From assembly GCA_013368315.1 (NCBI GenBank), contig JAACJM010000007.1:434001-498000 (forward strand): 64,000 nt of DNA, read 5' to 3'. The translations under genes were made by a program, and so were the position numbers. Origin of the DNA: Tetrapyrgos nigripes (Eukaryota > Basidiomycota > Agaricomycetes > Agaricales > Campanellaceae). Shown in pieces: positions 46,632 through 57,025 of this stretch (the stretch's first letter is position 1; each line of letters starts with the position of its first letter). The notes beneath the pieces were generated by a model. The model was not told the DNA's origin. It worked only from the letters and a program-made list of their open reading frames with translations, and made no database searches.

Positions 46632-47874
46632 TTGGTACGATGAGTGAGATGCGTTGTGTTGTTGTGTTGATTGGGTTGGATTGGACTCTTGGATTTAGTT
46701 TCCTTTTCAGTTTCCTTTTCTTTTCTTTCTTTTTTACTTGTCAGTTGTACGTGTCATTTAATCATTTGTTACTTATCGGATTGGGGTGGGGTGATTTAAC
46801 TCTTGGCGTTGGGGGAGATTTGCCAAAAATTGGGATGGGTTGGAGGATGGAGGATGGAGGGGAGGGCTCGAGGTGTTGAGGAACCGTTCGTCCAGGGCCC
46901 TGAAGTTATTATACAGTACGTCTTAGACTACTATACTTACGTACTTGATGCATATGCAACCTATTCCGGCTTTGCCTGCTTTGACAATGACCTAGTAGTT
47001 TGCCTAAATTCGTAGGAAGTATATTCACAGTCCACAACCAAATACCCATTTAATTTTCATTCAGGTATGCTATCCTTATCCCTATGATGAAGTCCTGGAC
47101 TTCAGCCACCAGACCTAGAGTTATCGAGACGCTTCGGCATGGAGGAGAGGTTTGGCTTTTCCGCATTTCCGCATGGCCCCTATTGCACCACCATCTCTCA
47201 GTCAGCAATGTCCAAGCTTTCGTCTACTCTTACGGTGAGCTACCGACTAGGCTCGTCCTAGAACCTGCCCGTTTCCTAATGACCTATAATTCACTATCAG
47301 GTTCCTCGGTATCCCCGGGCCGATCCTGAGCCTCTAGGTGTGTCGTGCGTTTTAAGTACTCCATCGACTTTTCTTCTTTCCCTTCCTTTTGATCTATTTC
47401 GTTACGTTGGCCATGGGTAACTTGGGTTTCTTTCATTCTCTTCAGGTCTCTTTCTGTTCCGAATCCTTCGTCTGTCTTTCTCTCTTTTACTTTTCTTTTT
47501 CCATCGTGATTTTGGCTACTTACCGACAACACAGTCGTCTTGTTTTATTGCTTACTCGCTTATGCTTGTGCCAATGGCTCTACACGGGCAAAGCCATAAA
47601 CTCAATATACTATCGAGATCCAGACTTGATTTTGAGTGGATGGATAAGACTCAGTCTCAATGATCTACCTCTGCGTCTGCATTGTCAACCTCCCCCTTAA
47701 TCGTCTCAGGCCCCAGCTCTACCTTGTCAAACCATCGTCCAAGACGAGGACGAAACTCCGAGGACTTACTTCGTCTACGTCAGTGTCTCCCTTTAATGAA
47801 AAAGTTGGATGCCTTCACTGAGGCTGGTGCTGGGATGTACAAATCGTGCTACTATCAATCAGAACTACTTAACT
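46632..47874. other. Between the SNARE gene and NLR copy 2; no gene accepted
   Basis: Holds the facing 3' ends of the SNARE and NLR genes. From about 47690 to 47874 it matches the 3' flank of NLR copy 1 (TGATGAA-AAG-TGGAT, GCTGGTGCTGGGATGTA). I see no independent gene. Confidence 0.45.
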
Positions 47875-50800
47875 TTAATCTAATATTTCAAATGGTCTTT
47901 TCCAATCGACTCTAGCAAGCATTTTATCATCGATCACCTCAGGAATTCCAATGACTTCGATATTTTCTACCGGTGTGTCTCCTTCGGACAGAAGCGGTGG
48001 ATAGTCATTAAGCTGGATGTACTTAGGTCAGTTTTGATCTGAATAACAGAACCATTTATTACTCACTGCCTTGATTCCCTCAATTATATCCCTGTAATTT
48101 TGGGAACCTCCAGCTATCTGGACAAACACAGGCATATAGTAATGATGCAATATCTTCATGTCCTTTCTATATGCAGCACATAGAAAATGGAAGAAGTATG
48201 AGATAGTATTCTCCTTCTCGGCCACCATGAAATTATCACGAAGTGCACTACTGAGCCGATGTACCTCATGAAACAATTGAGCTACAGGATCATCGCGTGT
48301 CTGCGTTGAACATCAGCTATGAGCTAATGAGACACTTTTGAGAACTTGCCTTGTAAAGCCTTTCAGAAAGATAGATGAGATCATCAGTGTGAGAGAGGAC
48401 TTCGCTCCGTCTTGCAATGAATGAAGATCTCGTCACTATATCATATACCCATCGTAAAAGATACCGCTGCAGCAAATGTGACACTTCTTCCTCCATGTCA
48501 AAATTATTATTTCTGGGACCAGTCTTCCAGGCTCTGATGTAGTAAATCCTCCAACATCTTGAGGCATACTGGGTTGCTATCTTTTCGGATGAAACTGAGT
48601 TCCTCATACAAGCATTTCCAAGGTAGGACACGAGGAATCGCAAGCACAAGGACGCGAGAATTTTTTGGAAGTCGTGATGATCAAGAAACCAGTCATTTCC
48701 ACAACGGTCGCGGTTTGTAAGGAAATCATCCAAAGATTTGTGGACCAGCTGGAAGCAGTATTCTGACTCATCGTATACAAGCAGACTGGAGAGCTTGTCG
48801 CGCAAAACAGGCAACTTGCTACTCCAATTGGTACCTGTATACGATTCAAGCAAGCTCTGGAGGAGAATTGTCCAGTCTATGCCTTCGTAACGGTGATTGA
48901 TTCTATAGAGTGTGAACTTAACAAATCCGAGCAGAATTCGTAGATCGCCTCTGATGTCTTCATCCCCATCTGGACCGGCAATAGAATCGAGAGCAGTTTG
49001 ATAGAGCGTGGTAAGAGCGCTCAGAGCACTAACCGGTTCAGTCGTCCTCAGAACAACTTCAAGCCGACTACAAGCATATCCTCGTAAGAACTTGAGAATT
49101 ACTACGGCCCAGATAAAAAGCCCGCTCGCACGCCGCGTGAGTCCGCGAGCAGCGTCCTTCTGGATGCACATTTCTTGAAACCCTTTCTCCCTAATTGAAG
49201 ATAGCTCCTTTTCAATGAAGAATCGGATATCTTTGACAGTCTCCTCGGATGAGATGTCTAGGTAGAATGGCTGAATGTGCGACAACACTTCCTCAGAGTC
49301 CAAATTTCGGAAGCAATCGCGTATGCGGGGTTCCGGGCGACTGGCAATGATGACTCGGATGTGGGGACATGATTTGAAGACGTTGTCGGAGAAAAACTGC
49401 AAGAAGTCCTGGGAATAAGTGTCATCACTGCACTCGTCCAGACCGTCGAAGACGATGACCATGGGGCCATCCTTCTCCATCTCTTTCCGGCACCGATCAA
49501 GAGGCCCAATCACCAGTTTCTGCAACTGCGTCCGTAATTGAGGGCTGATAATTGTGTGTCCCTGGAAGGCGTCTGCAATGGCTTCGGACAGACGTCTGTC
49601 ATAGAGTGCCAGCTGATATGCTAGCTCTCTAACCACATGTTGGCATTGATTGTATTGGTTGCGATCAAAGCGAATAAAAGCTGCGAGACGGCTACGAGCC
49701 CCGAGTTGGTCTCGTATGTAGTCGATCATTGAGCCCATCAAAGAGCTTTTACCGCATCCTGCAACGCCAGAGACCCAGAGGACAGACTCCTCTCCATGAG
49801 TCACCCAATTAGTGATCCTGAGAAGGGACCCTTGACGTGTACCGTCAAGACACCAAGCAATGGCTGGAGGAGGCCTCGCTTGCGGCACCAGCTCAGCGAG
49901 CTTGCTTTTACTGTCTGTTGACAGTGTGAGTGAAGGAAACCGGCGTTCGAAAATGGATTGATTACCTTGAGATAATACAATGGATTTTATCTCTAAAACT
50001 CCCCGAGTGGTAAGGTCGATTTGACCTGAAGTGAATGCTTTTTGGAGGTCACTGAACGAAACCCGATGATCCTGGATCCTTGCTGAAGCTTCGGGACCAT
50101 TCAATATTCGGTCTATTTTATTGAACCAGGTCAAAATGTCCAAAGCTACAGGTAATATTAAGTACTCACATAGATATCGTCGAGACCCATAATTCGAAAT
50201 GAAAATAGAACATTCTTTGGACTGCTTGACCATAGTGTCGATGACAACACAAAGCTTCTTGTCACCTACTCGCTTGTAAAGGTCGTTTTCCGTCGCAATC
50301 TCATATGTCTTCATCATGAGATTATACAAATCAACCAGCTCCTCATCCCTGTCGTGCTGGTTCTTCAATACCTGCAACTCCATTCAGAACGGCCTGCGGG
50401 CAATATAATCATACATGACCACTCACCTGGTATGCGCCAGACACAACTAGCCATGCAGCTTTTGCGATAGGATGGAACTAAGGATTTCATCTGATCAGAC
50501 CAAGAAAATATATTGGAATCTGAAAGCTCTGACCTCGGCAATATTGTCGAAGACTTCCTTGAATGGTTCGATGAGCTGCAACACTCCTCCCAAGGTTTCA
50601 GCGTTTTCCAGTAGATTTTCGGGAGTATCTAGTGGGTTCCATTCGTGGGTGACGTTTGGAGGCACACAAAGTATCTCGAAAGGGCCGGAATTCACATTTG
50701 GGGCAGTCTCGCGGCCTACAGCCTTGATGACCAACGTAAGAGAGTCCGTCACAAATTTTCTGGCCTTCATGTCTGTCTTCATCTCTTTAAGAGGCAAAAT

Positions 50801-51254
50801 GAGCAGTGCTTCAGTATATACATAAAAAGAGAGATCACTATACTCGCCTTTCATTTCACCCACCTCCTCAGTGCCTGCTGTCATCTGGGTCTCGAAACTC
50901 GCACTCCCAAGTTTACGGCGCCAAATTGGAAGGTTTTTCCGCGTACGATACAGTTTGAAAACGGCATGCGCTACGTCGGATGGTTCTCTGCGGCGATGTG
51001 AAGCCAACGCAACTTTTATTGAAAAGGAGAAACGTACATGGGGAAATCCACTTCCCAGCGACACTCATTGGCCCATGGAGTATCATATGTCTTTTTTCCA
51101 TTGGTGACTGCGACAGAGTAGACATAGGTCTCCTTGTCATCCGCGAGTGGTATTGTATCGGCTCTAGTGACTGGCAGAAGGTAAGCGAGCATCTGTGACA
51201 GTTAGTCGAGTAGTGCACACCTTGTATGAACTTCAGCTGAGGACCAAGAGCCAT
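47875..51254 (-). CDS. C2-NACHT STAND protein (NLR-like), copy 2
   Basis: ATG at 51254 opens MALGPQLKFIQ; the next exon gives TRADTIPLADDKETYVYSVA and the C2-like WANECRWEVDF. These continue to KLGSASFETQMTAGTEEVGEMK, then LLENAETLGGVLQLIEPFKE (about 50560) and, in the 688-codon stretch 48317-50383, LVDLYNLMMKTYEIATEND, the P-loop GVAGCGKSSL, Walker B VIVFDGLDEC and IIASRPEPRIR. A GC-AG intron (48301-48349) joins RLYK to TRDDPVAQLFHEVHR, and a last exon (YPPLLSEGDTPVENIEVIGI) ends at TAA 47875. All placed splice positions agree with copy 1. The linker between C2 and NACHT has diverged (copy 1 Ser/Thr-rich with repeats; copy 2 shorter). Intact apart from one weakly placed splice site near 51180. 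Confidence 0.85.
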
Positions 51255-52291
51255 AGCAAAGAGTGTGTTCCACTGAAGGAAGAGACGGAGCTTGGAGGGA
51301 TAGGTGATGAGAACAGAGAACACGCTGGCACTGCCGACTATCACTGGAAGAAACAAAAAACGCCACACTGACAGCCATTAGTACTTACATATAGCATTGG
51401 CATGGCCATCACAGCAGAATGTTTATGTTGAGGGCCTGTCCGATCATCACTCTACGATTTGAAAATACGCCACAAGCGTACTGCATCCGGACAAGCCTCA
51501 CCCACAGACAGAATGCAAAGAATCGTTCCTCCTGTCAATGCGGAATCTGGCTGTGCCGTCCTTGAGGAACTTCTCTGATAATTAGGCTATGCCGCCATAG
51601 CGACACAACAGGCTCTCCGGTATTCACTGAGCCGAGGAGCCTGGAGGTGCTATCTCCGAAAACATACAGTAAAATGGAGTAAAAATATGACCATTGTTGT
51701 GTATATGTGCATTCTACATGGAAACACGTAGATTAGCGAGTAATACGCCAAGAATAGTGTGATGTCCACCGGCAGGTGAAGGTTCTGAACGTCGAGGGAC
51801 TTGTGAAGGCTTGAGAGGAAGGCTGGACATATTGGCGAGTTTTGCGCTTGAGATTGACTCTGAGTCTAGTTGAGTTGTTTGAGGCGTGAAATGATGGACA
51901 AGGACCTGAAACGGGCTTTACACAGGCAAGATTCAGAATACTGTAGCAATCTTGGAAGTAGAACAGCTCTGACAGCGTACTTCAGGCAAAGTTCGCTGCT
52001 TTCTCCAAACCAGAACTTTATCATCATAAGTCGTCGTCTTCAGCGCGTTCTTCGTGAGCTCGACAGCTTGAGGGGAGCGGACATGCGCGATTCCGAGGCG
52101 AATGTAGGTACGCTTCACGAATGTACAGCATGCAGCGAAGATGGAGCTACATAGCTGGATGCGAGGAGGATAGCTGACCGGATGACGAGCAAACGCCGTT
52201 CCGAGAAAAGAGGAATGTTAATCTGGCATTGTCAACGAAGAGGACAAGACGACAGACTGAGTATTACTTCAAAAGAAGACTCGATGACGTG
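51255..52291. other. Upstream region of NLR copy 2; no gene seen
   Basis: Up to about 51840 it matches the upstream flank of NLR copy 1. The rest, to the mobile element at 52301, shows only short frames. Confidence 0.45.
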
Positions 52292-52300
52292 ACAACTCAC

Positions 52301-53260
52301 AGCTTCCCTACGTCTCCCCCCTCTGCCCCGATGACATAATCAGTCACATGGTTCCTGTCCCGACGAAAGCCGCCTCACCCGACGCGTCTTCCCCCAATAG
52401 GAAGGTCTATGACGTGTATGACAAGGAATTTTTTTGCTCAAACACCTAGGATGCGCAAAGCTTCCCCAGCTCTCCCCCTGGTCTGACATCAAGTGAAGGA
52501 CCATCCCGACGCGCCTTCCCTTTTGGGAGATCCTGGCCGTTTTGTCTCTATCTATAACAGGTACTGGATCCCTTTAGCAAGTCATTATAGTGTAACTGTT
52601 AAGTGGGCTACTTCAGTTCCATTCGTCACATGTTTGATCCTTGTCTTTAGTAGATTTTAGCTCATCACTTTTTAATTTTTATTCCTTCTATTTACTGGCT
52701 GTTTACATACGTTGATTCTTCTACATATGCATAGTGCATATTGACACTTTGTTTACGGTTACCATTAACTATGGGCTTGGGGAGGCGCACACCAAGGTTC
52801 ATGTTCAGTTGCGGGTGGGTGTGGGTGTCAATTATCCCTGAAGATCGTCTGCGCTCAAATCGAGCCACGTACCATATTCTATCTCATTTAGAGTCAGTGG
52901 ACCCAACGGTGGGGCTCTCGTGTGCGAAGCAACTTTGGAAAAGGGCGGGATGACGAGCGTAGAAGTATATAGTTATAATATTACAGAATTCAGTTGGTAG
53001 TATACATATTCTACTTGCTTTTTGACTCTAAATGAAGAAATATACTCACACCCCTCGTTGTCAAGACTTGTTTTGAGACAGGGAGGACTTCAGCACTTAA
53101 TTCCAGACCGACACTGCCAAAAAGGGAAGGCACGTCAGGACAAGACTGGCATTCCTTTGTCAGCACCATCATGTGATGTCAAACCAGGCGGCTTTCGTCA
53201 GGGCAGGAACCATGTGACTGATTATGTCATCAGGGCAGAGGGGGGAGACGTAGGGAAGCT
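52301..53260. mobile_element. Mutator-like MITE, 960 bp, 76-bp TIRs, 9-bp TSD
   Basis: Inverted repeats at 52301-52376 and 53185-53260 match at 73 of 76 positions, beginning AGCTTCCCTACGTCTCCCCC; the differences are all C/T exchanges. The 9-bp target duplication ACAACTCAC is perfect (52292-52300 and 53261-53269). Both features are typical of Mutator-like elements. The interior has no transposase. Confidence 0.9.
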
Positions 53261-53269
53261 ACAACTCAC

Positions 53270-53776
53270 CTGTACAACGTTTGGATTCATTCTCAACACC
53301 ATTAAACCCAAACAAAATCCTCATTCGTCCTAAAAATGTCAGAAAATTGCTTGCTAAGCCTAAACTGAACCTGTGAGCAGTAACGATGAAGTGGATTCCA
53401 GTTACGAGGCCGAATGAAATGAGGATGAGTTGTTTACACAAAACGCAATACACCCACCGGTCGACACACCCATGTGATCAAAAAGTCACGCCAAAGTCCA
53501 CTGGTCCAGACCATCACGTGGGTGTTCGCACGCAAAACTGCCCACATCCAGTCGCACGGTCTATCCCTAAGGCTCAAAACTTTGTATATACAAATAAATA
53601 CATTGTTTAAGTAGAGATACTATTGACTCCAACTAATATAACTGTGCAATTACTTATGTTTACCTGTGCACTTTGGCACAAACAATGCCAGTGAAGCACG
53701 CATCAATATTGCTGCTTCTTCTCATCATTTCATCACCGACTTCTTTTCATACAGTCCGCTCCCGCTATTTCCCGTT
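53270..53776. other. Intergenic before the zinc-finger relic
   Basis: No gene recognised. Frames at 53386-53610 give no known product. Confidence 0.35.
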
Positions 53777-55175
53777 ATGTCATCTAGCCAGCCACAAGAG
53801 CAAACACAAGTGTGTACTAGCTGTGGGCAACCAAGGCCTCTTAGTGCTTTTGCTAGGCCAGGGGGCATTGGACAACCATATGTTACTTGTAGCACTAGGT
53901 GCTGCAAAAACAGAAGCAAAAAAAGGGCCAAAGTTAATGATAATGGTAAGCTTGACATATTTATTATGCTATGTACTACTTACTGAAAGACTATTGTACT
54001 AAGGTACAACTGAGGATTCCCCACCATCCAATGACTCAGAGAAAGACTTGGACACACTGTTCCAAGATCTGCCAACTGTACCCTTTGCAAACTTTATCCA
54101 CACAATTGAGAGTATGCAGGGTATTCATTCCTTTGCAGCCCAAGTTGATCTTTCAGCTGTGTGGTTCAAGGACAATGAGTTAAGGACAAAAGCAGATCAC
54201 ATTGTGGGTGAGGTATGGAATGCCACAGGTCTTCGTTTTATATATGTTTCTGTTCCTTATTTGCTCACTATGTACTAATCCTTTTTCAGATACCATAAAC
54301 ATGACAATCACAGGAATACACCTTCAGCCAGGTTTCAATACAGCTGTGCTCAACAGGACAAGCGTCAGCATAAGCCAGCTGCCTCTCAACGAGACAAGGG
54401 GCAGATGCATACTTTTGACTACAAAGGTTGGCTGTCCATCAAAATCTTTGAAGGTGACCCCTGTGCATGGATTTGTCTGAAGCACAAGGAGGATCATATC
54501 CTCTATGATGGCTCAGTCTTACCTGAGGAGGTGCAGAAGTATGTTGAGACAAATTTCCGTATGTCTACAAGCTCAGTGAGTACCCATATGCTTTTTTTAT
54601 TGCACTCATATTAAAGTATTGATGGGCACAGTTATGGACAGAGATTTTGAAGCGGCATCCCAACCCCTTATTCAAACGTCGTCAGGTAGCTTCCATTGCC
54701 TCAGAAGCCAGGTGAAAGCAGTGGTGCAGAGATCCAGATGAGCTCAAGTCTGCTAAGATCATTCTTGACGAGTGTAAGGTTGGTAGTCATACAAACTCAA
54801 GCTCCAATGACGAGAACTGAAAAGAACTGAAAAGCAAGGCAAACGGGAGCTGGCCAATGGGAAAGAGAGGTTGTGTTCTCCGCCTCGTCGTCGTCGGCCC
54901 TGGGCCTTCCAGGTCTGATATCTCAGCTGAGCTAGCAGAGAGTGTGGAGGTAGAGAGTGTTTTGGAGTGCAGAAGGTGTTGCAGAAGGTGCTGGGGTTGG
55001 GGCTCATTCCGATGCTAAGGAGACGAACGGTGATAACACTGAGCCAATCGACACTGTGCCTAGTGTTAACACACTGAGTTCCAATGTCGATTTCAGCGTA
55101 GTCAACTCTACCTCCACACCTGCCAGCACTGTTATGAGCTTGAAGCCAAAGTCGAGGATACTCAGATGAGGCTGT
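53777..55175 (+). pseudogene. Zinc-finger (WRKY/GCM1-like) protein of MULE-associated type, broken
   Basis: ATG 53777 opens MSSSQPQEQTQVCTSCGQPR, with a treble-Cys zinc-binding start (CTSCG, TCSTRCC). An intron (53946-54002) leads to TEDSPPSNDSEKDLDTLFQD and IVGEVWNATG. A second intron (about 54232-54290) cannot be joined without a 1-nt shift. Next come HKHDNHRNTPSARFQYSCAQ, then the CxGWL-like FDYKGWLSIKIFEGD, and after a third intron QLWTEILKRHPNPLFKR. A TGA in SEAR*KQWCRDPDELKSAK stops it, probably CGA changed to TGA. Scattered coding pieces go on to YELEAKVEDTQMRL near 55130-55175. The family is common in agaric genomes next to MULE transposase domains; none is seen here. The region is poor in CpG. 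Confidence 0.65.
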
Positions 55176-55181
55176 AAAGAC

Positions 55182-55224
55182 ATCGACCTTGTAATCCTAG
55201 CTAGCTACGGGGTACAAGGTCGAT
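55182..55224. repeat. Perfect 12-bp inverted repeat
   Basis: ATCGACCTTGTA (55182-55193) is mirrored exactly by TACAAGGTCGAT (55213-55224) with a 19-nt loop. It lies just beyond the stop of the coiled-coil frame and could act in transcript end formation. Confidence 0.5.
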
Positions 55225-55639
55225 TTGCCTTTCTTCCAAAGACGGGAACGAAATTGAAGGGAAGCCTCCTGCTCCCTTTAATTTCTGGGGCTCAGCCTCA
55301 ACTTCTTCTATCTCGACATCAACGAGTTCTTCAGTTGAAAAGGCTCAAACAACCTCGACGCCAATGCCATTATTATGGAACTCGACCTATCACATCTACC
55401 CCCTTGCAAGACACATCTTTCCACTTTCTTTACCCCCACCTTCCCCGCCTTCACACTCTTACATGCCCCAATCCCCAGACCTATCGTTGCTGCCGTTGTC
55501 GTCATCTTCAACCTCTTCTCTCCAGACCGACTTTAAGCTGACGCCGCCCACGCTAGCTTTCCTAGGTTTCCTAATAAAAGTGGCCCCGTTCCCTTGGCTT
55601 GAAGCTCAAGCAGAGGCTGTCGTACTCGTGTTTAGGGCT

Positions 55640-55828
55640 GGATATGACCTGGCCATTTGGAATTATGGAAGGAGTGGAAAAAAGTGCTGGATAGGTATGT
55701 GGAGTTGAGGATGTGAGCTGGAGACATTGAAGCACAACTTGGGATTGGCGCTGACATTGATGGGGTGGGAGAAGTGGGAGAAGTGGGAAGTAAAGACGAA
55801 GTAGATGAGGACATGGAAGAACGGATAG
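55640..55828 (+). pseudogene. Left half of a reading frame split by the retrotransposon
   Basis: From about 55660 one frame reads LELWKEWKKVLDRYVELRM, meets a TGA, then continues open as AGDIEAQLGIGADIDGVGE and DEVDEDMEERI up to the retrotransposon at 55829. The frame resumes in phase on the far side (63613 onward) once one copy of the 5-bp duplication is set aside. I do not recognise the protein. The internal TGA and the degraded upstream part (55230-55640, several frames) suggest it was already dead, or that an intron is missed. Confidence 0.5.
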
Positions 55829-56316
55829 TGTCAAGAACGTTGTCACTTAGCGAAACCACCCAAATCACACAATGAACAAGATAGATTTGACGAGTTACAA
55901 TGAGACAATAAGAGGGGAGAATGATAGAGGAGAGGAGAGAGAGATCGAGTAGCTGACTATGCTCGACACTGCACTGTACTAAGAGCGGAGTGGAGACGAA
56001 GTGAACAGACTAAGGAACCTAGCTACGAGATCTAAGATATATATAGAAGAGAAATGAATATGTGGGAATGTCCATGGAGTTTTGGAATCGGAGGAGATAA
56101 GGGTATGAGTCAAGTAAGAAAATATATACGTGAGAATGTCCATGGAGATAAAGGAAACGGAGAGGTGAGTCATAGATCTATAAGACGATGATGAGAAGTA
56201 ATCAGTATTTATGGGTTTATGGAAGGTGATAGAATGATGAACAGAAGTGAATAGTAGTAGAAGGGAATAGAGAGGTAAGTGAAGGAAAAGGAAGGAGACG
56301 GAGGTGATTCATGACA
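55829..56316 (-). repeat. 3' LTR (488 bp)
   Basis: Reads the same as the other LTR base by base as far as I can follow. It begins TGTCAAGAACG on the plus strand and ends TTCATGACA. An internal near-repeat GAATGTCCATGGAG occurs twice. Confidence 0.97.
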
Positions 56317-56329
56317 CTACCCCCTTTTT
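56317..56329 (-). other. Polypurine tract of the chromovirus
   Basis: On the minus strand AAAAAGGGGGTAG directly precedes the 3' LTR (TGTCATGAATC). It primes plus-strand DNA synthesis in LTR elements. It overlaps the stop codon of the third ORF (TAA, then the purine run). Confidence 0.9.
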
Positions 56330-56870
56330 AGGTCGAGCTTTCGCCGGAGCTCGGAAGCCAACTGGTCCATTGCTTCGTCCACTGTTTCCTGATTTCTTTG
56401 TCCAAACCCTTCTCAGTTGGCCAAATTCCTGGTACGTCATGGGGAAAATTCCCCCATCCTGTTAGGGCTGATTCTCGTCCATTCCAATCCCCTACCCAAT
56501 CTCCCCATCCATCGTTGTTGTTGACGTTCGCTGTACCCCATCCAGCGTCGTCGTTGATATCCAACTGAATGTATCCTCCCCATACGCTCGCATCCCCCCA
56601 TCCTAGGTTGTTTCGTTCGTTAGCTCGCAGGCTACGCTGATAGGTAACGCATCTCGACCGGTGTCCTTCTCCCATCCTACCGCGTTTCCTGGAGTCCTGT
56701 CCTGGCCAGATACACTGAGTACAGCCGCTATGCCTCCCCTCGTGTCCTTCATCTAATCTGCAACGCCGACCTGATCGTTGGCCATATCTGCAGCGTCCGG
56801 TGTTGTCCGTCAATGGGTCGATCGTCGTGGTGGTGGTAGTGGAGACTGTGATAGCGATGGGTGTAGACAT
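56328..56870 (-). CDS. Third ORF of the chromovirus: Cys/His motif plus Gly-Trp repeats
   Basis: From ATG 56870 the frame runs 180 codons to the TAA abutting the polypurine tract. The frame is open upstream to 57140, overlapping the end of pol, so it could also be reached by other means. Residues 1-25 are Thr-rich. Residues 26-53 hold Cys27, Cys37, His43, His47, Cys50 and Cys53, a possible zinc site. Residues 60-80 are basic. Residues 90-150 carry repeated GW/WG motifs (LGWGDASVWGGY, DAGWGTANV, NDGWGDWVGDWNG, LTGWGNF). The C-terminus (KEIRKQWTKQWTSWLP) has more Trp. I know no standard gypsy protein of this kind. GW/WG repeats are the known hook by which GW182 proteins and some plant-virus suppressors bind Argonaute; a role against RNA silencing is inference. 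Confidence 0.75.
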   Translation of the reverse strand: MSTPIAITVSTTTTTTIDPLTDNTGRCRYGQRSGRRCRLDEGHEGRHSGCTQCIWPGQDSRKRGRMGEGHRSRCVTYQRSLRANERNNLGWGDASVWGGYIQLDINDDAGWGTANVNNNDGWGDWVGDWNGRESALTGWGNFPHDVPGIWPTEKGLDKEIRKQWTKQWTSWLPSSGESST

Positions 56871-57025
56871 GGTGATGTGTGGTGGAGGAGCGAAGAGATG
56901 TTTGGGTAGGATGTGGTTGAGTTCTGTCTGTTGTTTGAGTTCACTGTAGTTGGCTTTTAACGAGTCCGTATCCGCGGTAGCGCGGGGCGGCCAAGTTGTC
57001 TGATGGATTGTGACAGTAGACGCCG

